A stretch of DNA of 64,000 nt, taken from NCBI RefSeq assembly GCF_002940005.1, contig NZ_MDEF01000008.1; one strand, given 5' to 3'. The notes beneath the pieces are model-generated. The model saw only the letters and a list, made by a program, of their open reading frames with translations, made no database searches and was not told the DNA's origin. The stretch is from Xanthomonas hortorum (GTDB lineage: Bacteria; Pseudomonadota; Gammaproteobacteria; Xanthomonadales; Xanthomonadaceae). Position numbers and translations under genes: made by a program. Below, piece after piece: positions 9,068-17,312 of the stretch (positions are counted from its first letter, which is position 1; each line of letters starts with the position of its first letter).

Positions 9068-10105
9068 ATGCCCATCACCCCGCAAGAAGCCCTGCAGCGC
9101 ACCATCGAACACCGCGAAATCTTTCACGACGAGATGGTCGAGTTGATGCGGCAGATCATGCGCGGCGAGGTCTCCGACATGATGGTCGCGGCCATCCTCA
9201 CCGGGCTGCGGGTCAAGAAGGAGACCATCGGCGAAATCGCCGGTGCAGCCACGGTGATGCGCGAGTTCTCGCGCCGCGTGGAAGTGAGCGACCGCCAGCA
9301 CATGGTGGATATCGTCGGCACCGGCGGCGATGGCTCGCACACCTTCAACATTTCCACCTGCGCGATGTTCGTGGCTGCCGCCGGTGGTGCCAAGGTCGCC
9401 AAGCACGGCAACCGTAGTGTCTCGTCCAAGTCCGGCAGTGCCGACGCGCTGGAAGCGTTGGGCGCAGTGATCGAACTGCAGCCCGAACAGGTCGCCGCCT
9501 CGCTGGCGCAGACCGGCATCGGCTTCATGTACGCGCCGGTGCATCACCCGGCGATGAAAATGGTGGCGCCGGTACGTCGCGAAATGGGTGTGCGCACCAT
9601 CTTCAATATCCTCGGCCCGCTCACCAACCCGGCGGGTTCGCCGAACATCCTGATGGGCGTGTTCCATCCGGATCTGGTCGGCATCCAGGCGCGCGTGCTG
9701 CAGGAGCTCGGCGCCGAGCGCGCGCTGGTGGTGTGGGGCCGCGATGGCATGGACGAACTCTCGCTCGGGGCCGGCACCTTGGTCGGCGAGCTGCGCGATG
9801 GCCAGGTGCGCGAATACGAAGTGCATCCGGAGGATTTCGGCATCGCCATGTCGGCCAGCCGCAATCTCAAGGTGGCCGATGCCGCGCAATCGCGCACGAT
9901 GCTGCTGCAGGTGCTGGACAACGTGCCCGGCCCGGCGCTGGACATCGTAGCGCTCAACGCCGGCGCGGCCCTGTATGTGGCTGGCGTGACCGACAGCATC
10001 GCCGCCGGCGTGGTGCGTGCGCGTGCGGTGCTGGCCGATGGCTCGGCGCGCGCCAAACTGGATGCCTATGTCGCCTTCACCCGTCAGGCTGCTGCGCAGT
10101 CCTGA
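9068..10105 (+). CDS. trpD: Anthranilate phosphoribosyltransferase
   Basis: A 345-residue enzyme transferring phosphoribosyl from PRPP to anthranilate, the second dedicated step of tryptophan synthesis. The PRPP-binding loop GTGGDGSHTFNIST and the KHGNRSVSSKSGSADALE block are both present, as are FNILGPLTNP and the later GMDELS. Length matches the family. It is followed 182 bp later by trpC on the same strand. Confidence 0.95.
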   Translation: MPITPQEALQRTIEHREIFHDEMVELMRQIMRGEVSDMMVAAILTGLRVKKETIGEIAGAATVMREFSRRVEVSDRQHMVDIVGTGGDGSHTFNISTCAMFVAAAGGAKVAKHGNRSVSSKSGSADALEALGAVIELQPEQVAASLAQTGIGFMYAPVHHPAMKMVAPVRREMGVRTIFNILGPLTNPAGSPNILMGVFHPDLVGIQARVLQELGAERALVVWGRDGMDELSLGAGTLVGELRDGQVREYEVHPEDFGIAMSASRNLKVADAAQSRTMLLQVLDNVPGPALDIVALNAGAALYVAGVTDSIAAGVVRARAVLADGSARAKLDAYVAFTRQAAAQS

Positions 10106-10287
10106 TCCATGCAGTGTCCGCACCCTCCACGTCTGCGATGTCACCCCGCCGGTATGGCCTGCCCCGAGAAAGCGGCAACCGCTGGCCGGCATCGTCACGG
10201 TGCCGCTGGCATGCTGTGCACTGGCGTGCGGCCAGCTCAGTTGCGGCCGTGTTGACCGATAATGCCCGCCCGCCAGGACCCGATACG

Positions 10288-11085
10288 ATGAGCGATATCC
10301 TCAACACCATCCTTGCCCGCAAGGCCGAAGAAATCGCCGAGCGCAGTGCACGCGTGCCGCTGGCCGAGCTGATCGCGCGCAGCGCCGACCTGCCGCTCAC
10401 ACGCGGCTTTGCTGCCGCCATGCAGGCCAGCATCGCCGCCGGCGACCCGGCCGTCATCGCCGAAGTCAAGAAGGCCAGCCCGTCCAAAGGCGTGATCCGG
10501 CCCGACTTTCATCCGGCCGACATCGCCGTCAGTTACGAGTTCGGTGGCGCCAGTTGCCTGTCGGTACTCACCGATGTGGATTTCTTCCAGGGCGCCGATG
10601 CGTATCTTCAACAGGCGCGCGAGGCCTGCACGCTGCCGGTGCTGCGCAAGGATTTCACTGTCGACCCCTATCAGGTCTACGAAGCGCGCGTGCTCGGTGC
10701 CGACTGCATCCTGCTGATCGTTTCGGCGCTGGAAGACGCGCAGCTGGCCGATCTGTCCGGCCTGGCCATGCAACTCGGTCTGGATGTATTGGTGGAAGTG
10801 CACGACATCGACGAGCTCGAGCGCGCCGTGCAGGTGCCGGTGCCGCTGGTGGGCATCAACAACCGCAACCTGCGCACCTTCGAGGTCTCGCTGCAGACCA
10901 CGCTGGACATGCGCGCCGCGGTGCCGCGCGATCGGATTCTGGTCACCGAGAGCGGCATCGTCACTCCGGCCGATGTGCAGTTGATGCGCAGCCACGATGT
11001 GAACGCGTTTCTGGTCGGCGAGACCTTCATGCGCGCGCCCGAACCCGGCGAGTCGCTGCGTCAGCTATTCTTTGCGCATGACTGA
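10288..11085 (+). CDS. trpC: Indole-3-glycerol phosphate synthase
   Basis: A 265-residue monofunctional TrpC (not fused to TrpF). It closes carboxyphenylaminodeoxyribulose phosphate to indole-3-glycerol phosphate. Motifs include EVKKASPSKGVI (catalytic Lys region), YEFGGASCLSVLTD, VLRKDFTVDPYQ, VGINNRNLRTF and ESGI. The start is ATG 10288 (MSDILNTIL); the frame is open far upstream, but that part overlaps trpD. Its stop overlaps the start of the next gene in ATGACTGA, suggesting translational coupling. Confidence 0.95.
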   Translation: MSDILNTILARKAEEIAERSARVPLAELIARSADLPLTRGFAAAMQASIAAGDPAVIAEVKKASPSKGVIRPDFHPADIAVSYEFGGASCLSVLTDVDFFQGADAYLQQAREACTLPVLRKDFTVDPYQVYEARVLGADCILLIVSALEDAQLADLSGLAMQLGLDVLVEVHDIDELERAVQVPVPLVGINNRNLRTFEVSLQTTLDMRAAVPRDRILVTESGIVTPADVQLMRSHDVNAFLVGETFMRAPEPGESLRQLFFAHD

Positions 11086-11794
11086 GTCGTATCCCGCACC
11101 GCGCGACGACGCCCCGCTGGTGGTCTTCGATTTCGACCACACGCTGTACGACGGCGATTCCGGCAGCCATCTGTTTGCCTGGCTGATCAAGCGCAACCCG
11201 TTGCGTCTGCTGGTGGCCTTGTTGGCTTCGCCAATTCTCGGCCCGATGGTGGCGATGCTGCCGACCCGCAGGCGCGGTGTCTCCGGCTATGTGTGGATCG
11301 CCACCTTCGGCCTGCATCGCACGCGCGAATTCAATCGTTTCATCGATGCGTACGTGCTCAAGCATGAAGCGCAGATCCGGCAGCGCTTGCTGCCGCATGC
11401 GTTGAAGGTGTTCACCGACCATCGCGCCGCCGGCGATCGGGTCGTGGTCGCCACCGGCGCACCACCGGAACTGGCGCGTGCGATTCTCGGCTTCGTTGCG
11501 CATCAGGACGTGCCGGTGATTGGCAGTCTGGTCGGCCCACGCCTGGGTGCGGTCACCGCGCGGCGCCACTGCCACAACGAAGAAAAGATGCGCATGCTGC
11601 GCGAGCGCGGCTATGCCGACATCGCCATCGCCTATTCGGACAGCACGGCCGATCTGCCGTTGTTGAAGGCCGCGCGCGCACCGGTGGTGGTCAACCCCAA
11701 AGCCAATCGCGAAGCACTCTTCCGTCAGGTGCTGCCTGCAGGCACACCGATCCTCAACTGGGGTTGCCGCGACCGCGGTGGCAAGGCGCTGTAG
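11078..11794 (+). CDS. HAD-superfamily phosphatase (HAD-IB type)
   Basis: A 238-residue hydrolase. Motif I is VVFDFDHTLYDGDSG with both catalytic aspartates. The Thr of VVVATGAPP gives motif II. Lys in the NEEKMRML region and DSTADLPLL give motifs III-IV. The overall pattern resembles the SerB-like/PSPase class IB with a membrane-facing hydrophobic patch (LLVALLASPILGPMVAML). The substrate is unknown; phospholipid or phosphoserine-type esters are options. ATG 11078 overlaps the trpC stop by 8 bp, so it probably belongs to the trp operon transcript. Confidence 0.8.
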   Translation: MTESYPAPRDDAPLVVFDFDHTLYDGDSGSHLFAWLIKRNPLRLLVALLASPILGPMVAMLPTRRRGVSGYVWIATFGLHRTREFNRFIDAYVLKHEAQIRQRLLPHALKVFTDHRAAGDRVVVATGAPPELARAILGFVAHQDVPVIGSLVGPRLGAVTARRHCHNEEKMRMLRERGYADIAIAYSDSTADLPLLKAARAPVVVNPKANREALFRQVLPAGTPILNWGCRDRGGKAL

Positions 11795-11914
11795 CGCCTG
11801 ACACGCCCGGCAATCGATAGCGGAAAGCGCCTGACTGCATCAGTCCGCATGCCTTGCGACATGCGGCTCAAACGGCGGTCGGTGCGATGTTGCACCAACC
11901 GCGACCACAACCGC

Positions 11915-12607
11915 TTAGCGCGTGCCGTACAACACGACGGTCTTGCCGCGTGCATGCAACAGACCATCGGCTTGCAGTTTCTTGAGCACGCGCCCGGCCA
12001 TTTCGCGCGAGCAACCCACCAGGCGTGCCAATTCCTGCCGCGAAACGCGCAGCTGGGTGCCCTGCGGATGGCTCATCGCTTCAGGCTCCTTGGATAGATC
12101 GTGCAGCGTACGCACGATACGGTCGGTCACGTCCAGGAATGCCAGGCGGCTGGCTTTCCTTGTGGTATCGAGCAATCGCTTGGAGAGCTGAACGCCAATC
12201 GCGTACAGGATGCGGGGCGCATCCGGTGACAGACTGGTCTGGAACAGTTGCTGCAGCCGCTCGTAGCTGATTTCGGCCAGTTCGCATTGGGTGCGGGTGC
12301 GCAAGATCACCTCGCGCGTATCGGATTCGATGAACAACCCCATCTCGCCGACGAACTCGCCACTGCCGAAGTAGCCCAGCACCAACTCACGATCGTCATC
12401 TTCCTCGGCGATGATGCTGACCGAGCCGCTGACAACGTAATAGAGGGTGCCGGCCGGGTCTCCTGGCCGGAACACATCGGTCCGGGTCGGATAGCGCCTG
12501 CGGTGGCTGTGCGCCAGAAAACGCTCAATCGTGCCAGCGTCCAGTGCCAGATAAGGGGTAGCGTTACGTACCGTCGTGGTGACAACCGTCGTGTTTCCTG
12601 GGCTCAT
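11915..12607 (-). CDS. clp: CRP-like global regulator Clp
   Basis: A 230-residue CRP/FNR-family regulator starting MSPGNTTVVTTTVRN, which I recognise as Xanthomonas Clp. The N-terminal cyclic-nucleotide fold (about residues 20-145) includes GEFVGEMGLF. A dimerisation helix follows, then a helix-turn-helix with RQELARLVGCSREMAGRVLKKL near 190-215. In Xanthomonas, Clp activates exoenzymes, exopolysaccharide and other virulence genes, and its DNA binding is inhibited by cyclic di-GMP. It binds TGTGA-N6-TCACA-type sites; one such palindrome lies upstream of the ice nucleation gene in this window. Confidence 0.95.
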   Translation of the reverse strand: MSPGNTTVVTTTVRNATPYLALDAGTIERFLAHSHRRRYPTRTDVFRPGDPAGTLYYVVSGSVSIIAEEDDDRELVLGYFGSGEFVGEMGLFIESDTREVILRTRTQCELAEISYERLQQLFQTSLSPDAPRILYAIGVQLSKRLLDTTRKASRLAFLDVTDRIVRTLHDLSKEPEAMSHPQGTQLRVSRQELARLVGCSREMAGRVLKKLQADGLLHARGKTVVLYGTR

Positions 12608-12744
12608 GGTAGTTCCGCGTGTAATTCCTGAAGCTTAACGGCATGAGTCATGCAAGGTAAACCATTCTCAACGTCGGCATTTCGTTGCTGGGATCTTTGG
12701 CTCATAATTGACTCCTTTCCCGCCTTCCATAAGGACAGACCGAC

Positions 12745-13539
12745 GTGGTCAAGCCGTTGCCTCGCCTGAGGCTACAGGGGTTCAACAACCTCACCAAGGC
12801 GTTGAGCTTCAACATCTACGACGTCTGTTACGCGCGCACCGAAGAGGAGCGTCAGCGCTACATCGAGTACATCGATGAGCAATACGACGCGGACCGTCTG
12901 ACGCAGATCCTGACCGACGTGGCCGAGATCATTGGCGCCAACATCCTCAATATCGCACGTCAGGACTACGATCCGCAGGGCGCGTCGGTGACGATCCTCA
13001 TCTCGGAAGAGCCCGTCATCGACAAGAAGCAGGCCGGCAAGGAGTTGATTCCTGAAGCCGTGGTTGCTCATATGGACAAGAGTCATATCACTGTCCATAC
13101 ATATCCCGAGACGCATCCGCAGGAAGGCATCGCGACATTCCGCGCCGATATCGACGTCGCCACGTGCGGCGTGATCTCGCCGTTGAAGGCGCTGAACTAC
13201 CTGATCGAGAGTCTGGAATCGGACATCGTGATCATGGACTACCGTGTCCGTGGCTTCACCCGCGATGTGAAGGGCAAGAAGCACTACATCGACCACAAGA
13301 TCAACTCGATCCAGCACTTCATGGCCAAGAACGTGAAGTCGCGTTACGAGATGTTCGACGTCAATGTGTATCAGGAAAATATCTTCCACACGAAGATGCA
13401 CTTGAAGGATTTCGATCTCGATCAGTACCTGTTCGAAGAGCGCGCCAAGAACCTCTCGTTCAAGGAGCGCATGAAGATCGAAACGCTGTTGAAGCGCGAA
13501 ATCGAAGAGCTGTTCCACGGGCGTAACCTGAGCGAATAA
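12745..13539 (+). CDS. speD: S-adenosylmethionine decarboxylase proenzyme
   Basis: A 264-residue AdoMet decarboxylase of the E. coli-type SpeD class that makes decarboxylated AdoMet for spermidine. The proenzyme self-cleaves at Lys-Ser (K112-S113 in HMDKSHITVHTYPE) to form the pyruvoyl cofactor. The conserved ATCGVISPLKALNYLIE follows. GTG start at 12745 with AAGGA upstream. The region downstream contains a riboswitch and terminator before sugE. Confidence 0.95.
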   Translation: MVKPLPRLRLQGFNNLTKALSFNIYDVCYARTEEERQRYIEYIDEQYDADRLTQILTDVAEIIGANILNIARQDYDPQGASVTILISEEPVIDKKQAGKELIPEAVVAHMDKSHITVHTYPETHPQEGIATFRADIDVATCGVISPLKALNYLIESLESDIVIMDYRVRGFTRDVKGKKHYIDHKINSIQHFMAKNVKSRYEMFDVNVYQENIFHTKMHLKDFDLDQYLFEERAKNLSFKERMKIETLLKREIEELFHGRNLSE

Positions 13540-13591
13540 GCGCAGGATTCGACCTGTTGCGTGCTTGTTTGCAAGCGCGCGCAAGATGCAA

Positions 13592-13642
13592 GGCGGGACG
13601 GCCCGCCACGCGATGACCTCGCGTTCCACAGCCGACGGCGGC
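13592..13642 (+). promoter_or_regulatory. Guanidine-II (mini-ykkC) riboswitch candidate upstream of sugE
   Basis: Two small hairpins have the diagnostic ACGR tetraloop. P1 is GGCGGG-ACGG-CCCGCC (13592-13607). P2 is GCCG-ACGG-CGGC (13631-13642). The 23-nt linker can itself pair ACGCG with CGCGT (13608-13624). Paired stem-loops with ACGR loops define the guanidine-II riboswitch, which controls guanidinium exporters of the SugE/Gdx type. The next gene is exactly such an exporter. A strong terminator follows at once and could be the expression platform. Confidence 0.75.
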
Positions 13643-13674
13643 CCAGTGTGCAAACACTGGGTCGCTTTTTTTTT
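13642..13674 (+). terminator. Intrinsic terminator between riboswitch and sugE
   Basis: CCCAGTGT (13642-13649), GCAA loop, ACACTGGG (13654-13661), then a T9 run starting at 13666. Its first base is the last base of riboswitch hairpin P2. It may end the speD transcript, serve as the riboswitch switch point, or both. Confidence 0.85.
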
Positions 13675-13701
13675 GCCCGTTTTCTAGTGAGGAGTGATGC
13701 G

Positions 13702-14013
13702 ATGCCCTGGATCTATCTGTTGTTGGCCGGCCTGTTCGAAATCGGCTTTGCCATGGGCCTGAAGTACAGCGACGGTTTTACGCGCCTGTGGCCTACCGTG
13801 CTGACGATTTGCCTGGCAGCCATCAGCCTGTGGTTGTTGACGCAGGCACTAAAGACCATCCCGGTGGGAACCGGTTACGCGATCTGGACCGGCATTGGCG
13901 CAGTCGGCGTCACCATCGCTGGCATCGCGTTGTTCGGCGATAGCGCGTCGTGGCCGCGCCTGGCGTGCATCGGCCTGATCGTTGCCGGTGTGATTGGCTT
14001 GAAGCTCGCCTAA
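13702..14013 (+). CDS. sugE: SugE/Gdx guanidinium exporter (SMR family)
   Basis: A 103-residue small multidrug resistance protein with four transmembrane helices. The essential glutamate is at residue 13 (LAGLFEIGFAMGLKYSDGF). The GLKYSDGFTRLWPT pattern marks the SugE/Gdx subtype that exports guanidinium rather than the EmrE drug-exporting subtype. ATG 13702 is preceded by GAGGAG. The riboswitch candidate and terminator upstream suggest induction by guanidinium. The frame extends to 13561 only through the regulatory region. Confidence 0.9.
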   Translation: MPWIYLLLAGLFEIGFAMGLKYSDGFTRLWPTVLTICLAAISLWLLTQALKTIPVGTGYAIWTGIGAVGVTIAGIALFGDSASWPRLACIGLIVAGVIGLKLA

Positions 14014-14023
14014 AACGAACCGC

Positions 14024-14677
14024 CTAAAAGCGGTAGGCGATGGTCTTCATCAGCTTGGAGGCCAGGGCCATGGCGCTGGGAATCGGCGGCGGCAGGATGC
14101 GGGCGCCGGCCTGTTCGGCCTGATCGGCGTGGCGTGCTTCGTCGATCTTCATCACGCGCAGGATGGCGCGACTGCGCTGGTCGATCTCGGGCAGGGTTTC
14201 CAGGTGCTCGTCCAGATGGGCTTCGACCTGGCGCTCGGTCTCGACCACGAAGCCCAGGCTCCAGTCGTCGCCGCGCAATCCAGCCAGTGCGCCGAGGGCG
14301 TAGCTGCCGGCGTACCAGAGCGGGTTGAACAGGCTGGGGCGGCTGTCCAGCTCGTGCAGACGGTCGGCGCACCAGGCCAGGTGGTCGGTTTCTTCCTGCG
14401 CTGCTTCCAGCAAGTGTTGCTGGGTGTGGGCATCGCGGGCGACCGCCGCCTGGCCGAAATACAGGCCTTGCGCGCAGACCTCGCCGACATGGTTGATGCG
14501 CATCAGCCCGGCGGCATGCCGGCGTTGGTCTGGTTCAAGCGCGATGTCGGGCGTGTCGGCGGCTGGATTGGGTCGCTCGGCAGGCGGATTGCCGAATACC
14601 GTGTCCAGCGCGCGCTGGGCTTCGACCAGGAGCCGGTCGAGCGGGCTATGCAGTCGGAATGAAGAGGTCTGGGTCAT
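14024..14677 (-). CDS. coq7: Ubiquinone biosynthesis di-iron monooxygenase Coq7
   Basis: A 217-residue member of the Coq7/CLK-1 family that hydroxylates 2-polyprenyl-3-methyl-6-methoxy-benzoquinol in ubiquinone synthesis. Di-iron ligands appear in HVGEVCAQ, AQEETDHLAW, VVETERQVEAH and IDEARHADQA, the two E-x2-H pairs and flanking glutamates of the ferritin-like fold. It starts at ATG 14677 (MTQTSSFRLH); the reading frame continues upstream without family sequence. Convergent with sugE, 10 bp apart. Confidence 0.92.
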   Translation of the reverse strand: MTQTSSFRLHSPLDRLLVEAQRALDTVFGNPPAERPNPAADTPDIALEPDQRRHAAGLMRINHVGEVCAQGLYFGQAAVARDAHTQQHLLEAAQEETDHLAWCADRLHELDSRPSLFNPLWYAGSYALGALAGLRGDDWSLGFVVETERQVEAHLDEHLETLPEIDQRSRAILRVMKIDEARHADQAEQAGARILPPPIPSAMALASKLMKTIAYRF

Positions 14678-14858
14678 CCGGCGATTCTGGCCCCCGGCCG
14701 GCGCGCTGCCAACCGCCCGGCGCCGGCCGGTGGGGCGACTTGCGCCGCCACGGGGCGTCCCGTACAATCCCGCCTCTTCTGTTTCGCCTTCACAACGCGT
14801 GGCAAAGTTCCAGCGGTCATCGCCGCTGCAATCCGCCCGACTACTCAAGAGCTTCCTC

Positions 14859-15287
14859 ATGACTACGTTCACCGCCAAGTCCGAGACCGTCCAGCGCGAC
14901 TGGTATCTCGTTGACGCCGCCGGCAAGACGCTTGGCCGTCTCTGCACCGAACTGGCTAGCCGCCTGCGCGGTAAGCACAAGCCGATCTATACCCCTCACG
15001 TCGATACTGGCGATTACCTCGTGGTGATCAATGCCGAAAAGATCGTGGTCACGGGCAACAAGCTGAAAGACAAGAAGTATCACCGCTTCACCGGCTACAT
15101 CGGTAACTTGAAGACCGAGAGCCTGGAGCAGGCGCTGCAGCGCCACCCGGAGCGCGTGATCGAAATCGCCGTCAAGGGCATGCTGCCGAAGGGTCCCCTG
15201 GGCCGCACCATGTACCGCAAGCTCAAGGTCTATTCGGGTGCCGAGCATCCGCACGCCGCTCAGCAGCCGCAAGTTCTGGATATCTAA
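14859..15287 (+). CDS. rplM: Ribosomal protein L13
   Basis: 142 residues, MTTFTAKSETVQRDWYLVDA onward, with GKTLGRLCTELASRLRGKHK and MLPKGPLGRTMYRKLKVY: a complete L13 of the large ribosomal subunit. The start is ATG 14859. It forms the conserved rplM-rpsI operon with only 2 bp between the genes. In other proteobacteria L13 can repress this operon through its own leader; I did not identify a leader structure here. Confidence 0.98.
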   Translation: MTTFTAKSETVQRDWYLVDAAGKTLGRLCTELASRLRGKHKPIYTPHVDTGDYLVVINAEKIVVTGNKLKDKKYHRFTGYIGNLKTESLEQALQRHPERVIEIAVKGMLPKGPLGRTMYRKLKVYSGAEHPHAAQQPQVLDI

Positions 15288-15289
15288 TC

Positions 15290-15682
15290 ATGGCTATCAC
15301 GCAAAACTACGGCACCGGTCGCCGCAAGTCCTCCACCGCTCGCGTGTTCCTGCGCAAGGGTACCGGCAACATCTCGGTCAACGGCCTGCCGTTGGACAAG
15401 TTCTTCGGTCGCGAAACTGCGCGCATGATCGTGCGTCAGCCGCTTGAGCTGACCAAGAACACCGAAAGCTTCGACATCCTGGTCACCGCTTCTGGCGGCG
15501 GCACTACCGGCCAGGCCGGTGCGATCCGCCTGGGCATCGCCCGTGCGCTGGTCGAATACGACGAAACCCTGAAGTCCGAGCTGCGCAAGGCTGGCTTCAT
15601 GACCCGTGACGCCCGCGAAGTCGAGCGTAAGAAGGTCGGTCTGCACAAGGCCCGTCGCGCTACCCAGTTCTCCAAGCGCTGA
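15290..15682 (+). CDS. rpsI: Ribosomal protein S9
   Basis: 130 residues, with YGTGRRKSSTARVFLRKG near the N-terminus, GGGTTGQAGAIRLGIARAL in the middle and the basic tail KARRATQFSKR typical of S9. It is part of the 30S head and its C-terminal Lys-Arg reaches the P-site tRNA. Second gene of rplM-rpsI. Two hairpins follow, the second with flanking A/T tracts. Confidence 0.98.
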   Translation: MAITQNYGTGRRKSSTARVFLRKGTGNISVNGLPLDKFFGRETARMIVRQPLELTKNTESFDILVTASGGGTTGQAGAIRLGIARALVEYDETLKSELRKAGFMTRDAREVERKKVGLHKARRATQFSKR

Positions 15683-15726
15683 TCCATCGCGTTTGCTGCG
15701 TCCCGGTTCGCCGGGACGCCTGCTTC

Positions 15727-15751
15727 AAAAGCCCGGCCACGCCGGGCTTTT
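15727..15751 (+). terminator. Terminator of rplM-rpsI
   Basis: AAAAGCCCGG (15727-15736), 5-nt loop, CCGGGCTTTT (15742-15751), followed by TGTCGTTTTG. A smaller TTCG-capped hairpin TCCCGG/CCGGGA precedes it at 15701-15716. Confidence 0.85.
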
Positions 15752-15797
15752 GTCGTTTTGGGGTGTGTAAATTGCGCTTGCCTGAAAGTGTTCGGGC

Positions 15798-15828
15798 AAA
15801 AAAAAAGGCCCGATCTTTCGATCGGACC
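15798..15828 (-). terminator. Terminator of the tRNA pair
   Basis: On the minus strand GGTCCGATC-GAAA-GATCGGGCC (one G-T wobble), followed by nine T. It lies 10 bp past the CCA end of tRNA-Gln. Confidence 0.85.
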
Positions 15829-15837
15829 TTCTGTGTT

Positions 15838-15911
15838 TGGCTGCCCCGGATGGATTCGAACCACCGATGCCTGAGTCAGAGTCAGGTGCCTTACCGCTTG
15901 GCGACGGGGCA
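15838..15911 (-). tRNA. tRNA-Gln (anticodon CTG)
   Basis: Minus-strand cloverleaf of 74 nt with encoded CCA. Acceptor TGCCCCG pairs with CGGGGCA. The D arm has AGCGG, the anticodon loop CTCTGAC (CTG at 34-36) and the T arm GGTTCGAATCC. It closely resembles bacterial glutamine tRNA. Confidence 0.95.
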
Positions 15912-15963
15912 ATAAAACGTGTTGGGCCAAGATTATCGCATGCCCGTGTGCGCATGAATACCT

Positions 15964-16040
15964 TGGTGGCTATGGGTGGACTCGAACCACCGACCCCAGC
16001 ATTATGAGTGCTGTGCTCTAACCGGCTGAGCTACATAGCC
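15964..16040 (-). tRNA. tRNA-Met, elongator (anticodon CAT)
   Basis: 77 nt on the minus strand with encoded CCA. Acceptor GGCTATG pairs with CATAGCC. The D arm has AGCCGGTTAGAGC, the anticodon loop CTCATAA and the T loop GTTCGAG. The fully paired first base pair and overall similarity fit elongator Met rather than initiator; a lysidine-modified Ile tRNA is less likely. Upstream of tRNA-Gln, probably one transcript. Confidence 0.92.
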
Positions 16041-16158
16041 TAGGGAGCCGGCAATTCTTACCAAGCGTCCGTGTGTTGTCAAGCATTTCGTTTTCAGCTT
16101 GTGAGCTGGCCGTCGCCGTGGCAGAGTCGGTGACAGTAGATTTTCAGGAGTCCGCATC

Positions 16159-16776
16159 GTGATCGATCCGGACGGCTTCCGGCCAAACGTTGGCATCGTG
16201 CTGATGCGGCAAGACGGTCAGGTGTTCTGGGCACGACGTGTGCGCAGGGACGGCTGGCAGTTCCCGCAAGGTGGCATGAATACCGACGAGACACCCGTCG
16301 AAGCCATGTACCGCGAGTTGCGCGAAGAAACCGGGCTGTTGCCCGAGCATGTGTCCGTGCTCGGCGCCACCCCTGGATGGCTACGCTATCGCCTGCCCAG
16401 CCGGGCGGTGCGCCGCAACGAACGCCAGGTATGCATCGGCCAGAAGCAGGTCTGGTTCCTGCTGCAATTCACTGGTGAAGAATCCCACCTCAAGCTCGAC
16501 CAGACCGATACCCCGGAGTTCGACCACTGGCGCTGGGTGGATTTCTGGTATCCGGTCGAGCATGTGGTGATGTTCAAACGCGGCGTCTACGCGCGCGCGC
16601 TGCGCCATCTGGCGCCACTGGCGCAGAACCTGGCGGGGCCGGCCGCTGTCGGTGTGATGCCCGAGCGTGCGCTGGAGGCGTGGTTGCCAGGCAGCAGCGC
16701 AGCGGGGCACGACAGCCCCCGCAAGCGTCCGCGTAAGCGCAGCGGGGCTCGCACGGTGCGGATTAATAATGATTAA
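16159..16776 (+). CDS. rppH: RNA pyrophosphohydrolase
   Basis: A 205-residue Nudix enzyme that removes pyrophosphate from 5' triphosphorylated mRNA and so starts decay. N-terminal FRPNVGIVLM and the Nudix box GGMNTDETPVEAMYRELREETGL are split by typical spacing, and QKQVWFLLQF and DFWYPVEHVVMFKRGVY follow as in RppH. GTG start at 16159 with CAGGAG upstream. The last 30 residues are basic (RKRPRKRSGARTVR), a lineage-specific tail. Confidence 0.93.
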   Translation: MIDPDGFRPNVGIVLMRQDGQVFWARRVRRDGWQFPQGGMNTDETPVEAMYRELREETGLLPEHVSVLGATPGWLRYRLPSRAVRRNERQVCIGQKQVWFLLQFTGEESHLKLDQTDTPEFDHWRWVDFWYPVEHVVMFKRGVYARALRHLAPLAQNLAGPAAVGVMPERALEAWLPGSSAAGHDSPRKRPRKRSGARTVRINND

Positions 16777-16783
16777 CGTTTGG
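16765..16783 (+). promoter_or_regulatory. Fur-box-like sequence before bfd
   Basis: The 19-mer starting AATAATGATTAAC matches 13 of 19 positions of the GATAATGATTATCATTATC-type consensus, with a near-perfect left half. It overlaps the rppH stop codon and lies about 75 bp before the bfd start. Plausible iron control, not proven. Confidence 0.4.
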
Positions 16784-16856
16784 AATTGACACCTATTCTC
16801 GTTTGCGGTGCAATCAGTCCCGGTCCTCTCCGGATCGCCAGCACCCGACCGATACC

Positions 16857-17066
16857 GTGTACGTCTGCATCTGTAATGGGGTCACCGACCACCAGATCCG
16901 CGAAGCGGCCCAGAGTGGCTGCGCCAGCTTGGCCGAGCTGACCATGCGCACCGGCTGTGGTTCCAACTGCGGTTCGTGCCTGGAAATGGCCAGCGACCTG
17001 CTGAGCCAGGCGCATGCGACCCGCGCGCTGCCGTTGCCCATGCTGGGGCTGGCGAGCGCAGCCTGA
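16857..17066 (+). CDS. bfd: Bacterioferritin-associated ferredoxin
   Basis: A 69-residue [2Fe-2S] protein from GTG 16857 (V/MYVCICNGVTDHQIREA). The cluster ligands are CIC in the N-terminus and CGSNCGSC in the middle, the Bfd pattern. It reduces ferric iron stored in bacterioferritin so that iron can leave. bfr follows 246 bp later on the same strand. ATG 16803 in frame is possible, but the added residues do not resemble the family. Confidence 0.9.
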   Translation: MYVCICNGVTDHQIREAAQSGCASLAELTMRTGCGSNCGSCLEMASDLLSQAHATRALPLPMLGLASAA

Positions 17067-17312
17067 GGCGTGCGCCGTCGCGCGCTGTGACGGCCGGTAG
17101 ATCCGACCAGCGTCTCTCGAACATCTCTCCGGGATTACGCCGTCGACGGTTTTCCTTCGAGATCGAGCGCGGGGTCGGCCCAGGCTAAGGGCAGTACGGC
17201 GCTCCACACAGCGGTCGACCCACGCGTCCCGCAACTGATCACGATTCGCGTTCCTTCATGCGTCGCGCCAACGCGTTAGAGTGCGGCCGGTTCACTGTCT
17301 CGGAGACATCGC

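Noticed and set aside
13561..14013. Longer start of sugE at 13561
   Set aside because: It would cover the riboswitch and terminator; the ATG at 13702 has a proper ribosome site and gives the normal SMR length.
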